This document shows, in pieces, positions 45,903-57,000 of a stretch of 64,000 bases of DNA. Position 1 is the stretch's first letter; every line of letters begins with the position of its first letter. Below the pieces are notes generated by a model. That model was not told where the DNA came from, searched no databases, and was given only the letters and a program-made list of their open reading frames with translations. The DNA is taken from NCBI GenBank assembly GCA_020740775.1, contig JAHEWK010000001.1:5704001-5768000 (forward strand), given 5' to 3'. The position numbers were made by a program, and so were the translations under genes. Source of the stretch: Ilyonectria destructans. Taxonomy: Eukaryota > Ascomycota > Sordariomycetes > Hypocreales > Nectriaceae.

Positions 45903-46649
45903 ATGGCAAGCACGGTCAGCGCAGTTGTGTTTTCGGTGGCACCGTACCACATCATCTCGTGAGCAAACTCAACTGGCAACGCATCACGCACTCAGACAAT
46001 GGCTCACCCTCTGACAGCTATGGAACCCTTCTGGGGACATCGTTCTTCCATGTGAGACCTCACATTCTCTAATGCTCTCGGCACATCGACCGGTTGCTCA
46101 CGATTCGTTAGACTTTCATCAATGGCATCGTCATGTTCAGGACCGTTGATCGCCCGGCCTTCTCAGCGATCCAGCAGAAGCTCTTCCCCATCTACTTCGG
46201 GATGCAAACAGCCTTGCCCATTGCCCTCGCCCTCACTTTCCCCGGTAACTCGTTGATTGGCCTCCCTTCCGGCATTTCCGGGCTTTTGAGCGACTTTGCT
46301 CGGTGGCACTCACTAGCACCCATCGCAACCATGTTCTTGACCGGCTTTGTCAACCTCGCCATCCTCCTTCCCGCGACGACCAAGACAATGAAGGATCGAC
46401 GTGGTCAGGGTATGCTTCAAAGCCCTTGTGTTGCGCGGCAATATGAAAGCTAACCAGTTTCTAGCCAAGCGAGATGGTAAGGATTGGTATTCGCAGGGTC
46501 CTCACTCGGATGAGATGAAGGCCCTGAACAAGAAGTTCGGCATGCTCCACGGAATTTCTTCTCTGATCAACATCACGACCTTCTTTGCGGCCGTTGCGTA
46601 CGGATTCACCCTAGGAGGTAGGGTCCTATCTGTTGCAGACCTTGCTTGA
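45903..46649 (+). CDS. TMEM205-like (DUF4149) membrane protein
   Basis: Four exons (45903..45958, 46018..46051, 46112..46409, 46465..46649) with introns of 55-60 nt encode 190 aa. The start 'VFSVAPYHIISYGTLLGTSF' and the following 'FINGIVMFRTVDRPAFSAIQ' match the DUF4149/TMEM205 pattern. So do the middle helix 'FGMQTALPIALALTFPGNS' and the linker 'TTKTMKDRRGQAKRDGK'. Four hydrophobic segments are visible, the last at about 160-180 ('LINITTFFAAVAYGFTLGG'). The biochemical role of the family is not established; human TMEM205 has been linked to drug resistance. The 3' end is uncertain: the frame stops at 46649, but a GTAGGG donor just before could lead to a different short tail. Confidence 0.8.
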
Positions 46650-46922
46650 GGTGATGATATTGTTCCATTGGCTATTTATCATGCAGCGTACAAACTGGCA
46701 ACACTCAACTCGTTTCTCCGCATTCATCTACTTGTGGTGCCAGACCTTTCTTCAACTTCCCACTCCAGCCACCGTCCATCATCGGGCCTCGTTCAATCGT
46801 AGATTCATTATCCGTACAACAAAGGGTATAACCTCCAAGTTTTCAATGCGCCAACTTAATTCAGTATGTGCGACCCCAAACCGTAGTTCGGTTAGGGAGC
46901 TGAAGAGACCAAGGGTCTGCAT

Positions 46923-47348
46923 CTACCAGGATCCGTGGTTGGGTGGCTGATTGTTGCTTTGGAAAGCGAGGAGGTCTTTCTTTGCGGCCTCGAAGTCCCG
47001 CACTCGTCTCTCTTTCAACTCCTCCTCGTTGAGTGTGGGTTTGTGTCGCTGCTGGTTGGCAGCAATCTGGCCCTGGATGGACCAGCGGCCTGGCTCTCGC
47101 TCCAGCATGGCCTTGACGTCGACGTCTTGGGGTGGCTTGGGAAATTCTCGCTGGAGGGGAGATAGGGGGCGGGTGCCAATCTTGCAAGTGTCGCAGGTGT
47201 CATCCTCGGACTTCAGGCTTGGGGTAGACGAGGGTGTCATCTCTGGAGCGGAGGACTTGGTACCGGCAGTATTGGAGAAGAAGCTGGTGGTGCTGGAGTT
47301 TGACGACACAGCGTCTGAGTGGACTTGGTTGGGGGCGGGAGTATCCAT
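46923..47348 (-). CDS. Small conserved-looking protein of unknown function
   Basis: An intronless 141-aa protein. Its first 45 residues are Ser/Thr/Asn-rich and probably disordered. The middle holds a CxxC pair in 'DDTCDTCKIGTRPLSPL', then 'VKAMLEREPGRWSIQGQIA' and a charged helix 'LNEEELKERRVRDFEAAKKD'. The pattern looks like a genuine single-domain fungal protein, but I do not recognise the family. There is no signal peptide or membrane segment. It is convergent with the TMEM205-like gene, with 273 bp between their stops. The ATG at 47348 is chosen because the frame upstream has unnatural composition and no other ATG near a good context. Confidence 0.65.
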   Translation of the reverse strand: MDTPAPNQVHSDAVSSNSSTTSFFSNTAGTKSSAPEMTPSSTPSLKSEDDTCDTCKIGTRPLSPLQREFPKPPQDVDVKAMLEREPGRWSIQGQIAANQQRHKPTLNEEELKERRVRDFEAAKKDLLAFQSNNQPPNHGSW

Positions 47349-47593
47349 CTTGAGTTGGAGGAAGTGTGAGAGATAAGCTGATGAGAATGACCTGTGTCGA
47401 GAGTGTGTTTGCTGCCACGGTTGTTGGGGGTGTGCAAGGTGAAGAGTGAAGAGGGAAGAGGGAAGAATGCAGAGTGCAGAGTGAGAAGTGAGAATTTTAT
47501 TTGGCGTGACGAAAAGATGGGAAAGCAGTTCGGCCAAGTGCAGCAGAGCCTCCGGCTACGGTGAAGTGTCGCGTGCCCAGTGTGTACAACCTG

Positions 47594-48135
47594 TCAAGCC
47601 ACGTCTGCGGAAGGAAGACCAACTAGGATTGTGTCGGTATCAAAACGGAGCTGCAGGCGCACGAGATGCGAGAGGACTTGGGCGGAATTTATAATGAGCT
47701 CGCGCTGTTCGCTGTTCAAAGCCGTCAGGGTCTCCTGCTTAGCGGCAGCTTCGGTCGCCTCCCCTTCCAGCCCTGGCCTTAGCTTCGCAAGTTCAGGGTC
47801 CAAAGACTCCACCTCCGACAACTTGACACCTCAACCCCCCACTCCGACACGGGCAGCCACGGGCATCGTCGGGCGGTGTGTGCTTCGCTGCTGACTCGGT
47901 GAGCGCGCATCTGCCGTCCTGAGCTTGGGGAGGGTGCGGCCGAACGGGGGGTCATCCTCGTCCCCGGATGTGATTTGGTGATACGTCGCGAACCCGTGAG
48001 AATTTGCATATGACAACAGAGGCTTGCTATCTGTCGCCTGTGGGCTGCCATGCCGGCTCCCGACGGCGAGCCAATGGCGGCTGCGCCGTTAAACGCATCT
48101 AGTGCCTTCGCTGAACACCGAACAACACCGAACAC
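47594..48135 (-). pseudogene. Broken small gene, unidentified
   Basis: Three protein-like blocks are in order but not in one open frame. Block 1 (about 48105-48050) reads 'LDAFNGAAAIGSPSGAGMAA'. Block 2, one frame over (about 48045-47905), includes 'LLSYANSHGFATYHQITSGD' and 'FGRTLPKLRTADARS'. Block 3 (47821-47594), in the frame of block 2 but after an in-frame TGA at 47831, includes 'LSEVESLDPELAKLRPGLEG' and 'SEQRELIINSAQVLSHLVRL'. No ATG opens block 1 and no convincing intron fits between blocks 1 and 2. A frameshift plus a stop suggests decay, although a sequencing error plus an intron with a weak GAG acceptor could also explain it. Confidence 0.4.
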
Positions 48136-48664
48136 CCTGGTGAAACCTGTTCAGGGAGATGTCCCGGGCTCGGGAAATTTGTAATACCCTTCCGGGCAGA
48201 CAACTCGGATTATAAACATGTGCTCACATGTGAGAACGATGACAGAGACTCCTTCCGCCCGACCGTTTACTTATCTGTTGACGTTATCGATTGAGTCTAA
48301 AGGATTTAATGTCAGCGGGCATAGCCTGCATAGCGTAATGGGGGCGAACGACAACACTAGGAGAAGTGGCCTACCCTATACCAACCCGCCCCTGTGACGA
48401 TGATCGTGTTATTATGATTACTCAACAGGGTTAATGTAATATTTTCTTCTTGTTTGTTTCGGCTTCATATCTCCAAGTTGACGTGTGTATAACATCCCGA
48501 AGCAGCTGATTGATTCGAGTCAGTTCCTACAATGTAAGCGCTTGGCCCCACTGACTAAGCGTCACAACCTCCTCCGACAGAGGACGGCAGTTGACTTTCA
48601 TCACTCATCTTCACTCCTCCCCATAATTCAGACACAGGCGATTCCTCAGTCCGACTATCGCAAG
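48136..48664. other. Intergenic region, pho13 promoter
   Basis: About 530 bp between the broken gene and the phosphatase start. Apart from a leader-like pyrimidine-rich stretch at 48590-48640, nothing was recognised. Confidence 0.5.
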
Positions 48665-49735
48665 ATGGCCATCACACCAAAATACCTCACTGGCGACTCT
48701 GCCGCAATCACCGAGTTCATTGACAAGTTCGATGTGAGTCATTTTAGTCGTCAGCAGTCAATAGTCCTCAATGCTGACAATCTCGATAGACATTTCTCTT
48801 CGACTGCGATGGTATGTCTGCAAAGTCTAGAAGAGAAGAACGAAGCTCAAAGATGCAGGTGTCCTCTGGTCGGGCGATCACATCTTCGAGGGTGTGCCCG
48901 AAGTTATCAGCCTCCTGAGATCAAAAGGTTGAGTGAACCCATTGCCGTCACCGGACCAACACTCACAAACCCCAAAGGAAAGAGGACCGTTTTCGTGACC
49001 AACAATTCAACCAAGTCTCGCTCCGAGTATAACAAGAAGCTCACCAAGCTGGGAATTCCTAGCGAGGTCGACGACATCTTCGGCTCTAGCTACTCGGCCG
49101 CCATCTACATCGCCCGCATCCTCAAGCTCCCCGAGGACAAGAACAAGGTCTACATCATCGGCGAGGCTGGAATTGAGGAGGAACTCGAATCCGAGGGTAT
49201 CCCGTACATTGGTGGCACGGACCCCACCTACCGACGGGACATCTCTCCAGAGGACTTCAAGGCTATCGCTGACGGTTCCATGCTGGATGACGACGTCGGT
49301 GTCGTCCTGTGTGGCCTCGACTTCCACATCAACTACCTCAAGCTCGCCGTTGGTATGCATTACCTGAAGCGTGGAGCCATCTTCCTCGCCACCAACGTCG
49401 ACTCTACCTTGCCCATGCACCACGACTTCTTCCTTGGTGCCGGGTCGGTCCATGTCCCTCTGGTGTATGCCTCGGGCCAACAGCCCTTGGCGTTGGGCAA
49501 GCCCAGCCAGGCCATGATGGATGCTGTCGAGGGCAAGTTCCAGTTGGACAGGGCCCGCACTTGCATGATTGGTGACCGACTCAACACTGACATTAAGTTC
49601 GGTGTCGAGGGAAAGCTTGGCGGGACTCTGCATGTTGCGACTGGCGTGAACCAGAAGGCAGACTGGGAAACGGAGGACCCTATCGCCATTCCCTCGCATT
49701 ATGCTGATAAACTTAGCGACCTTCTAGGCGCTTGA
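48665..49735 (+). CDS. pho13: HAD-family phosphatase, PHO13/4-nitrophenylphosphatase type
   Basis: Four exons (48665..48733, 48790..48811, 48859..48927, 48978..49735) with introns of 47-56 nt encode 305 aa. HAD motif I is 'TFLFDCDGVLW' (nucleophile Asp at about 28, acid Asp at about 30). Motif II is in 'TVFVTNNSTKSR', and the later 'GDRLNTDIKFG' provides the metal-binding acidic residues. The cap with 'VYIIGEAGIEEEL' and 'VVLCGLDFHINYLKL' is the type C2 cap of this group. PHO13 enzymes are Mg-dependent and in yeast remove side-products of glycolysis and the pentose-phosphate route such as 2-phospholactate and 4-phosphoerythronate. The short early exons break up motif I, and the third intron ends with an AAG acceptor. 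Length fits (yeast 312 aa). Confidence 0.93.
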   Translation: MAITPKYLTGDSAAITEFIDKFDVSHFSRQQSIVLNADNLDRHFSSTAMVCLQSLEEKNEAQRCRCPLVGRSHLRGCARSYQPPEIKRLSEPIAVTGPTLTNPKGKRTVFVTNNSTKSRSEYNKKLTKLGIPSEVDDIFGSSYSAAIYIARILKLPEDKNKVYIIGEAGIEEELESEGIPYIGGTDPTYRRDISPEDFKAIADGSMLDDDVGVVLCGLDFHINYLKLAVGMHYLKRGAIFLATNVDSTLPMHHDFFLGAGSVHVPLVYASGQQPLALGKPSQAMMDAVEGKFQLDRARTCMIGDRLNTDIKFGVEGKLGGTLHVATGVNQKADWETEDPIAIPSHYADKLSDLLGA

Positions 49736-49922
49736 GATAGATTAGACTCTATAGACTTTTAGACTCTGCGGATACTTGAAATGCACTGGTACAATCATTC
49801 AATCATCATTTTGGGTCCCAAGCGCCGTTCCTTCCTCCAGTCTACCCCAACACACGTTTATTTGCCCCTGGCGCCACTACAATGACGGAGAAATATGACA
49901 AAATTGCTTAGCTGGAGCGACT

Positions 49923-51266
49923 CTACTTCTGTTTCTTCGACTCCTTCTGTTGCTGACGTTTGTCCAGCTCGCTCGTCTTGATGACCCTTGGCTGCTGAAC
50001 CGGTGTTTGATATCCGCAAATCGAAGTCGGAAGAAACATAGCAACCTGCTTCTGGTACGCGGAATACTCAGAGTACTTTCCAGCAGTGATCAACTCCGTT
50101 AGCCATGTCGAGCCCTGGAAAAGCATGATCAAGAAACCCGACCCAGCAAAGGTCCAGCTGTAAAGGTTGTTCGTAGCGAAGCAGCTCCACTGGTAGAGAA
50201 CAAACCAGATCATCTGCTCAGCGAAGAAGTTGGGATGTCTGCTGTATGCCCACATTCCCGAGGTTATGAAACCGCGGTCAAGGTCAGCCTGGTTGAACCC
50301 ATTGGGTAATTTGGCATCCTTTAGGTACTGATGCTTGGCGGTTTGGTACGCTGGTTACTTCCGTTAGCTTGCCATGATCAAGGCACCCACACAATATGAC
50401 TAGGTACTTACTCCACTGCTGGCCATCGCTGAACCACTCGGTGAGAACCAGGGCGAGCTCCACGACAAGATAAGAGACATCGGCTGCTGTGACGTCACTC
50501 TCGAATTGGGTAGAGAGTAGGATGGCGTATGCTGGGACAGCTGAGATGGCAAAGAGTAGAACACTCTGGATAAATGAGATAAAAGTAACGTTGAAAAGGA
50601 AGAAGATGAACCCAGGAACGTAGCTCTTGACGATTGCCCTGCAGAAAATAAGCGATGCGCCCTGTTGGGGCGTGGGGCTTAACTCACCACCTATAGTCCT
50701 CTGACCCGACATTATACCCACCCTTTCGCCAATAATTGTATGTCAATCGGCACTGCAAGTAGGCTGTCAGCAAACCAAAAGCGAAATTCTGTGGACAATC
50801 TTACACTCCAAGCAGTGCTAAATATGGCGATGAGATCCACACGAGCGTGCGGCATACCAGCAAGGCGAGCCCAAACAGCAACGTGGATGATGTAGAGGTT
50901 AGGAAGGAGGCTCCACAAACGGTCAACCTGAGACCAGTTCCGGTTGATCTCGGAGACGATGAGGAAAACGAAACCCCAAGCCAGGGAACCGGCAAATCCA
51001 GAGATGAGTGGGTTTGTATCAATGTAGAGTTGCGTCAGGGCAGCTGGGCTGTTGATGTTTTCGAGGATCTGGCTCGGTAGGGCATGTAGCTGGGGTAGAA
51101 AGACCTCGACTGTTTTTGAGAAATCACCACAGTCCTCGAGGGACGAGAGGCGCGGGAGAGCCATGGCGAGAGCTTGCAGATACAGGGATGGCGAGCTTTG
51201 GGGACCGTTCGGGGTGGTTGCAATGCTGTTGGTGATGTTGTAAAAAGCCGGGGGATGCAACGTCAT
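49923..51266 (-). CDS. DUF1295 / steroid 5-alpha-reductase-like membrane protein
   Basis: Four exons (50805..51266, 50688..50752, 50412..50638, 49923..50350) with introns of 52, 49 and 61 nt encode 393 aa. The long N-terminal exon ends with the helix 'FVFLIVSEINRNWSQVDRLW' region. The second exon carries 'RLTYNYWRKGGYNVGSEDYR', a signature of DUF1295 proteins. The last exon has 'GMWAYSRHPNFFAEQMIWF', the nicotinamide-binding-type motif shared with steroid 5-alpha reductases and isoprenylcysteine methyltransferases. Six or more hydrophobic helices place it in the ER or another membrane. The reaction of fungal DUF1295 proteins is not established. An in-frame GTG upstream exists, but the ATG at 51266 is the natural start. 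The lysine-rich C-terminus (KKQK) could be an ER-retrieval signal. Confidence 0.85.
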
Positions 51267-51786
51267 AGATTCGATCTGCTGAAATAAGGGAATGACAAGC
51301 GCCACTTTGCTCTTAGCCCCGCCTACGCTGTGGCATAGGCCGTGGGGTTAGGGGCCTGCCGCTGGGAGTTGGCCCCTCGCTAGCGGATGGAGCCGCTGTG
51401 GCTGGTGGTCCAGTACCGAGACCCGCCTGAACGTCACTGGACTACCGCCAACGGCACCTCACTAAAATTCACGTTGGCATCTTGTTTACGACGCGTGCCG
51501 ACTTTTCACATCCACGACGGTCAACTTCAACTTCCAGGACAGTCAAGGCCCCAGGGCATAGACAGCTGAACCGACTAATTGGTACATTGGGGTGGGCGCT
51601 TTGGGGGAAATATAGGGAAGCGGCATGATAAAGCTGATGCGCGGTTGCTCATGGTAGTTGAAGGCCTTTTTTTCGCGTCTGCTCCTTCACTGTGCCGTTC
51701 CTGCCCCAACTCTGATGAGTTGCGCCTAAGGCCACATTCCCGTGACCAGATCCCACCATTACAACCTCGATACACATACGCATACA
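51267..51786. promoter_or_regulatory. Divergent promoter between the DUF1295 gene and top3
   Basis: A 520-bp head-to-head spacer. Both promoters are expected here; no other gene was seen. Confidence 0.55.
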
Positions 51787-54053
51787 ATGAGAGTCTTGTG
51801 TGTGGCCGAGAAGCCGTCCATCTCCAAGGCTGTTGCTGGCCATCTCTCCGGTGGCTCTCATCAGACGGTGAGCCACGTCCACCCGGGTTGTCCTCCCTTC
51901 CAAGCATATGCTGACCATATTCGCCAGCACAACACGCGGAGCCAGTACATCAAGAATTACTCATTCGATTTCGACTTTGGCTCACAATGGGGAAACTGTT
52001 CCGTTACCATGACATGCGTCACGGGTCACTTGACCAACGTTGAATTTACGCCGGAATACAAGAATTGGAGTCATCCGCCACCGGAGTCGCTCTTCAGGGC
52101 ACCGGTAGTGACGAGCGTCCATGACGTGAGTACTGCAGAGCTCTCGCAACATTGCTTTATGCTGACTGTGTATAGGATAAGAAACAGATTGCCAAGAACC
52201 TCGAATCCCAGGCTCGGTATGCCCGACTTTTAGTCATCTGGACCGATTGTGATCGCGAAGGTGAGCACATCGGCCAAGAGATTGTCACAGCCGCACAAGC
52301 AGGAAACCCAACCATCCAAGTTAAGCGTGCTAGGTTTAGCAACATTGAACGAGCGTATGTGCCCCCTGCACCATGCTTTCTCATGTTTGCCAACCTTAAC
52401 TGACAGCGAATCACAGTCACGTCCTCTCGGCGGCTAGAAGTTTGGCAAACTTGGATGAAAAACAAGTCGACGCTGTTTCTACTAGGATCGAGTTGGATCT
52501 TCGCATCGGCTATGCCTTCACTCGATTTATCACGAATAGCCTGAGGCCCCTGGGTGGGCCGATGGAGAATCTGACTCTGAGTTATGGTATGTGTGTTAAT
52601 CCACGCTTGCTAGGCATATGCTGACAGGAAAGGGTCATGTCAATTTCCAACACTCGGCTTTGTCGTTGACCGATACTTTCGCGTGAAGAATTTCGTGCCA
52701 GAGCCATTTTGGAGCATTAAGATGATGCACAACCGAGACAGCAAGAAGATTAATTTTAATTGGCAGCGTAATCATCTCTTCGATCGAATGTCAGCAGTTA
52801 TTCTATACGAGAGATGTCTCTCTGCCAAGACTGCCACTGTATCCAAGGTCCAGGAGAAACCAACCCGGAAGTTCAAGCCTTTGCCCCTCACAACAGTCGA
52901 GTTACAAAAGGCTGCGACGAGTCTCCTGCGTATGACTGGTCAGCAGGCTATGACTATTGCCGAGGGACTCTACAACAGGGGTTTTATCAGCTATCCGAGA
53001 ACCGAAACAGACCGATTTGATAAGGGCATGAATCTCAGAGCTCTTGTCCAGAAGCAGACGACCGACCAAAGGTGGGGTCAATATTCGCAAGCCCTCGTGA
53101 ATGGGGCTTTCCAACAACCAAGGGAAGGCAGGCATGATGACAAGGCCCATCCACCCATCCACCCAATCACACATGCTTCACCAAGTGTGCTTACATTTGA
53201 CGAGGGCCGCCTCTACGAGTACGTTGTTCGCCGTTTCCTGGCCTGTTGTTCAGATGATGCTAAAGGCATGGCAACCGATGTCGACCTTGAATATGGAGAA
53301 GAAGTCTTCAGTGCCCACGGGGTGATTGTCTTGGAGAGGAATTATCTTGACGTTTTCATCTACGAGACTTGGAATAACTCGGTCGAGCTGCCAAAATTTA
53401 CCATGGGGGAACGGTTCGAACCGACCGAGGCTGTGATGACTGAAGGAAAGACATCACCGCCCGGATATCTCACCGAGGCCGACCTAATTGCACTCATGGA
53501 TGCCAATGGGATCGGCACTGACGCAACTATGGCCGAGCACATCCAGAAGATTCAAGACAGGGAATACGTTGCAACAATTGATCGATCAGGTCAGGCATCA
53601 ACAGGGGACGAGGAGCCGGGCGACGCCCCGCCTGCAAGAGGAGGCCGAGGACGGGGCGGACGGGGCGGACGGGGCGGCAGAGGCAGCCGAGGGCGAGGGG
53701 GAGCTTCGTCAGCCGGGAGTCGGAGGGGCGTGAAGGTATTCGTGCCGACGCAACTGGGGGTGGCCCTCATTCTGGGCTTCGACCGAATGAACTTCGAGAC
53801 GAGTCTCGGCAAGCCATTCCTACGCAAGGAGATGGAATTGAAGATGAAGGCTATATGCGAAGGTCGTACGAGCAAGGAAGTGGTGCTTCGAGAGAGCATC
53901 GCCCAGTATCGCCATGTGTTCATGCAGACGCAAGAGAAACTGGATGTTCTGCGAGCGGTAAGTTCCTATCTAAGGAGCACAAAATGTACTACATCACTGA
54001 CTGGTGCGAATTAGGCGTGCCGTGAGTTTGTCTTTGCACGACCTGGGAGTTGA
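51787..54053 (+). CDS. top3: DNA topoisomerase III
   Basis: Six exons (51787..51867, 51928..52125, 52176..52354, 52417..52586, 52633..53957, 54015..54053) give 663 aa. The Toprim domain opens with 'MRVLCVAEKPSISKAVAGHL' and contains 'IWTDCDREGEHIG' with the metal-binding acidic residues. The active-site tyrosine is at about 330 in 'GFISYPRTETDRF'. The conserved 'HPPIHPI' and 'GIGTDATMAEHIQKI' motifs of type IA topoisomerases follow. An RGG-rich insertion (about 543-567) sits between the last core motif and 'VFVPTQLGVALILGFD'. Top3 works with Sgs1/BLM helicase and Rmi1 to dissolve double Holliday junctions. The fourth intron must end at an AAG (52632) to keep the frame, although a CAG lies 6 bases upstream. 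The last exon adds 12 residues. Confidence 0.95.
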
Positions 54054-57000
54054 TGGATACGAGGTTCGGTTGTCCAGGGTTTGTAGACCCTTGGTCATGG
54101 CCACAACACACAACTCAACTTTGGCATTGTCGATACTATCATCGGACTTTACTTGCCGAATCTGGGGGTTGAAGATCCGGCAGAACCGTACCTGCACGCC
54201 TCATTGTGGAGCGAGCGACTTTACGAAATCCACGACTGTTATCAGACCTATCAACCAAAGGGCTAATGCACACGTACGATCCAGATGATGTGATTGAGCA
54301 TCGTGACGATTTGACTCGAAACATGGCGGCGGGATATATTCAACACCCCCTCCTTAGTGGGAGCACTTGCGGCGGGGTTGACTTGGACCAAGAGCGTTGT
54401 TGCTGTGCGTCGACTCCAAGAGAATGTACGAATTGAGTGGACTCGGCAACAAGCAGAATGGCGTTGTGCGTCAACCACCCGGTTGGGACAATGGACTCAC
54501 GCCTCCTCCGCACGACGAGCCGGAGCGGGATAGACCGGGATCACCAAGGTAGCGCCGGCTACCCACCCCCCGCAAGATGCGATTATCGTCACCCTGGGCG
54601 CAGCAGCCGCGGGGCAACGGGAGCGATGGGGTGACACAGCGAACCAGTGGCGGTTGGGTTGACGAGTTGCTATCAATGCGCGCGCCCCCGTGGCCCCCAT
54701 GGTCCCCCTCTCTGTGGCTGGGCCGGCAACCTAATGGTATGGAGAACCGTCGTCTTTTGAGAAAGGCCCACGATGCAGCGTTGTACAACGTGGGGTCGTG
54801 TCAATGGATGATGGGCCACCCAAGAACTCGCAACCAGAATCCTTGATTCGATGAGGCACCAAGAGGGGAAGTTTCGCAGGTCGGGTGCCTCCACCGTCTG
54901 TAGTTGAGAGCCCTGTTGAGCAACGATGCTGGCCACAAAGGGCAACTTGTCACTAAATATTACGGCATCACGAGCCCAATCATAAGGGGGGGCACGGGGA
55001 ACGTGATGGTTGCACGTTTACTTGCCGGGGGCGACAGCCTGCCTGGGACAGGTACGCACGCCTGGCGATTCTGTGGGAGCGTGGGAAGCCGTGGGTGTGG
55101 GTGGGAGGCATTGCGCGAATTTGCCTGTTTGGAACCTCGGGCTGATGCTCAGCAGGTACGTGATGACGGCAGCCATTGAGACAACCGGCCGGCCGTCCCT
55201 CAATGTTCTGGGCGCTGCGATGGAAACCTAGACAGCCGGCCTGGTTGGGTTCCATTTCGGCCGCGCGTGGGACCTATCTGAGATGGAGGGAGGCATCTGT
55301 CACGGGGACGCGAAACCCATACGCGTGAGTCGTTCTGGCCGCGACGGAGGCAATTTAAGGTCGGAGCCAGATTGCGAGTCACCGCGGAGGATGGGGCAAG
55401 ATGAGCGAGCGAGCCCTATGCTTGGAACGCTATTAGGGTTGTTATCTTGACGCCAACATTCGCGATGGGAGGTAAGATACACACAATTCCAGGGGCGAGA
55501 TGGGCTACGGCTTGGGGTGGTGACAGAACTGTGCGGATACATGGAGGCGACACGGTGCCACGGGAACAAAACGAGTACCCATCAAGTCAAGGACATCCGA
55601 AATGATACCATCACACCCCCCTTTTCGGATGTGGCTGAGGTTAAGCAGGCGCCTAGGCTCTGTCTCTAGATTATTCTACAATTCGGATGAGTGTGGAAGT
55701 GTGTATGGAGTATATACATACATATGCACATAATGAGCGATTGTTGACGACTTTGTTGTCATGTCTCAGAACTCCTTTCAAGCCCTGCCCCCCTGAAGGC
55801 CTAGAAGGACGATGGAAATTGGCCCGGATGCTAGATCCTGCCGTCTGCCATCTGCCAGGAATTAGGGGGCCGCTCCTGGGAGACGAACCCACTCTGCGCT
55901 GCGATGCACTGCGCTGGGTACGGGGATGGGCTGCATGTCATGACGACGGCCACGTTTCCGGGACCGTGATGTACTGAATTTCGCCCCAGTTGCCATGATG
56001 ATGACGCCGATGACTGAATCCAAGTGTGTGAATTCTTGCTTCCTGCCCTACCCCGATGTGTGTGATTCCCGCCCCCTAACAAACATGCACACAGCCCAAT
56101 CGATCAATCAATACATATCGGCATCAAATTCAAGACCATGTGCCGCGGCGCTGGCTAGACTGGCGTGGATGAAGGAATGCGGGCACCATTAGGTGAATGG
56201 ATGGGGCGCCGGCGCTCAGCGAAAGCCTAACCCTGGACATTGCCCCAATCTCTCGGGCCCAGTAGCGCTCGTGGGCTCATGGGTGCGAGGCGTTGGCCTG
56301 ACTCCTGAGAGAGCCGTCGAATGGTTTGCGTCGATGGCAAGTGTGCGCGCTAACAGATCCCCCAGACTTTTGCGAACGGGGGCAACTAACAGCTGGAGAT
56401 GGGGATTAGGACTGAGCTCTTTCGACGAGGGCCGGCAAAGTGCTGTACGTCAGGTGTGTATGCAGCCCGAAGCCGAAGCGCCGGACTGACGACACGAGCT
56501 CTGAGGCCTGCGACAACTTGGATGGAGAAGCACAATGACGACGTTGAGTGGGCGGTCGCGGGTCTTTCGGGTCTCTACTGTCTCCAACGCCTTCGGTCTC
56601 CAGTCTCCAGTCCACATCCATGCTTCTCCATCGCATTCACTCCAACACGCTCCACCATCAACAACAATCGACGATGCATGCATGGAGGGAACAGCCGAAA
56701 TGCCCCGATCCTAGTCCGGACCAGGTGCTGGGTCGACCCGTGGATCTGGGTAAATTTTCTGCAAAAGGAGGAAATAAAAGAATGAGCGGACGAGCCTCGC
56801 GGTGGACTCTGCGCCGAATGAAACTGTCATTTTCTCGTTTCGCTTACCCGGATAGCTCCCCTAGACTGTCTCCAGCGATGTTGTGTCCCGTCTCCCTGGA
56901 CTACCGGCCCCGTGCGGAAGGGCATCCGGACAGCTGGCGGCGTGCACTGACTTGCGCGCACGCAGAGGGTGACCATGAAGGAGAATTCTGTAAAATTGGA

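Noticed and set aside
46650..46922. Possible extra 3' exon of the TMEM205-like gene
   Set aside because: A GTAGGG donor and a later CAG can be paired, but the resulting tail does not resemble the family and the unspliced stop is simpler.
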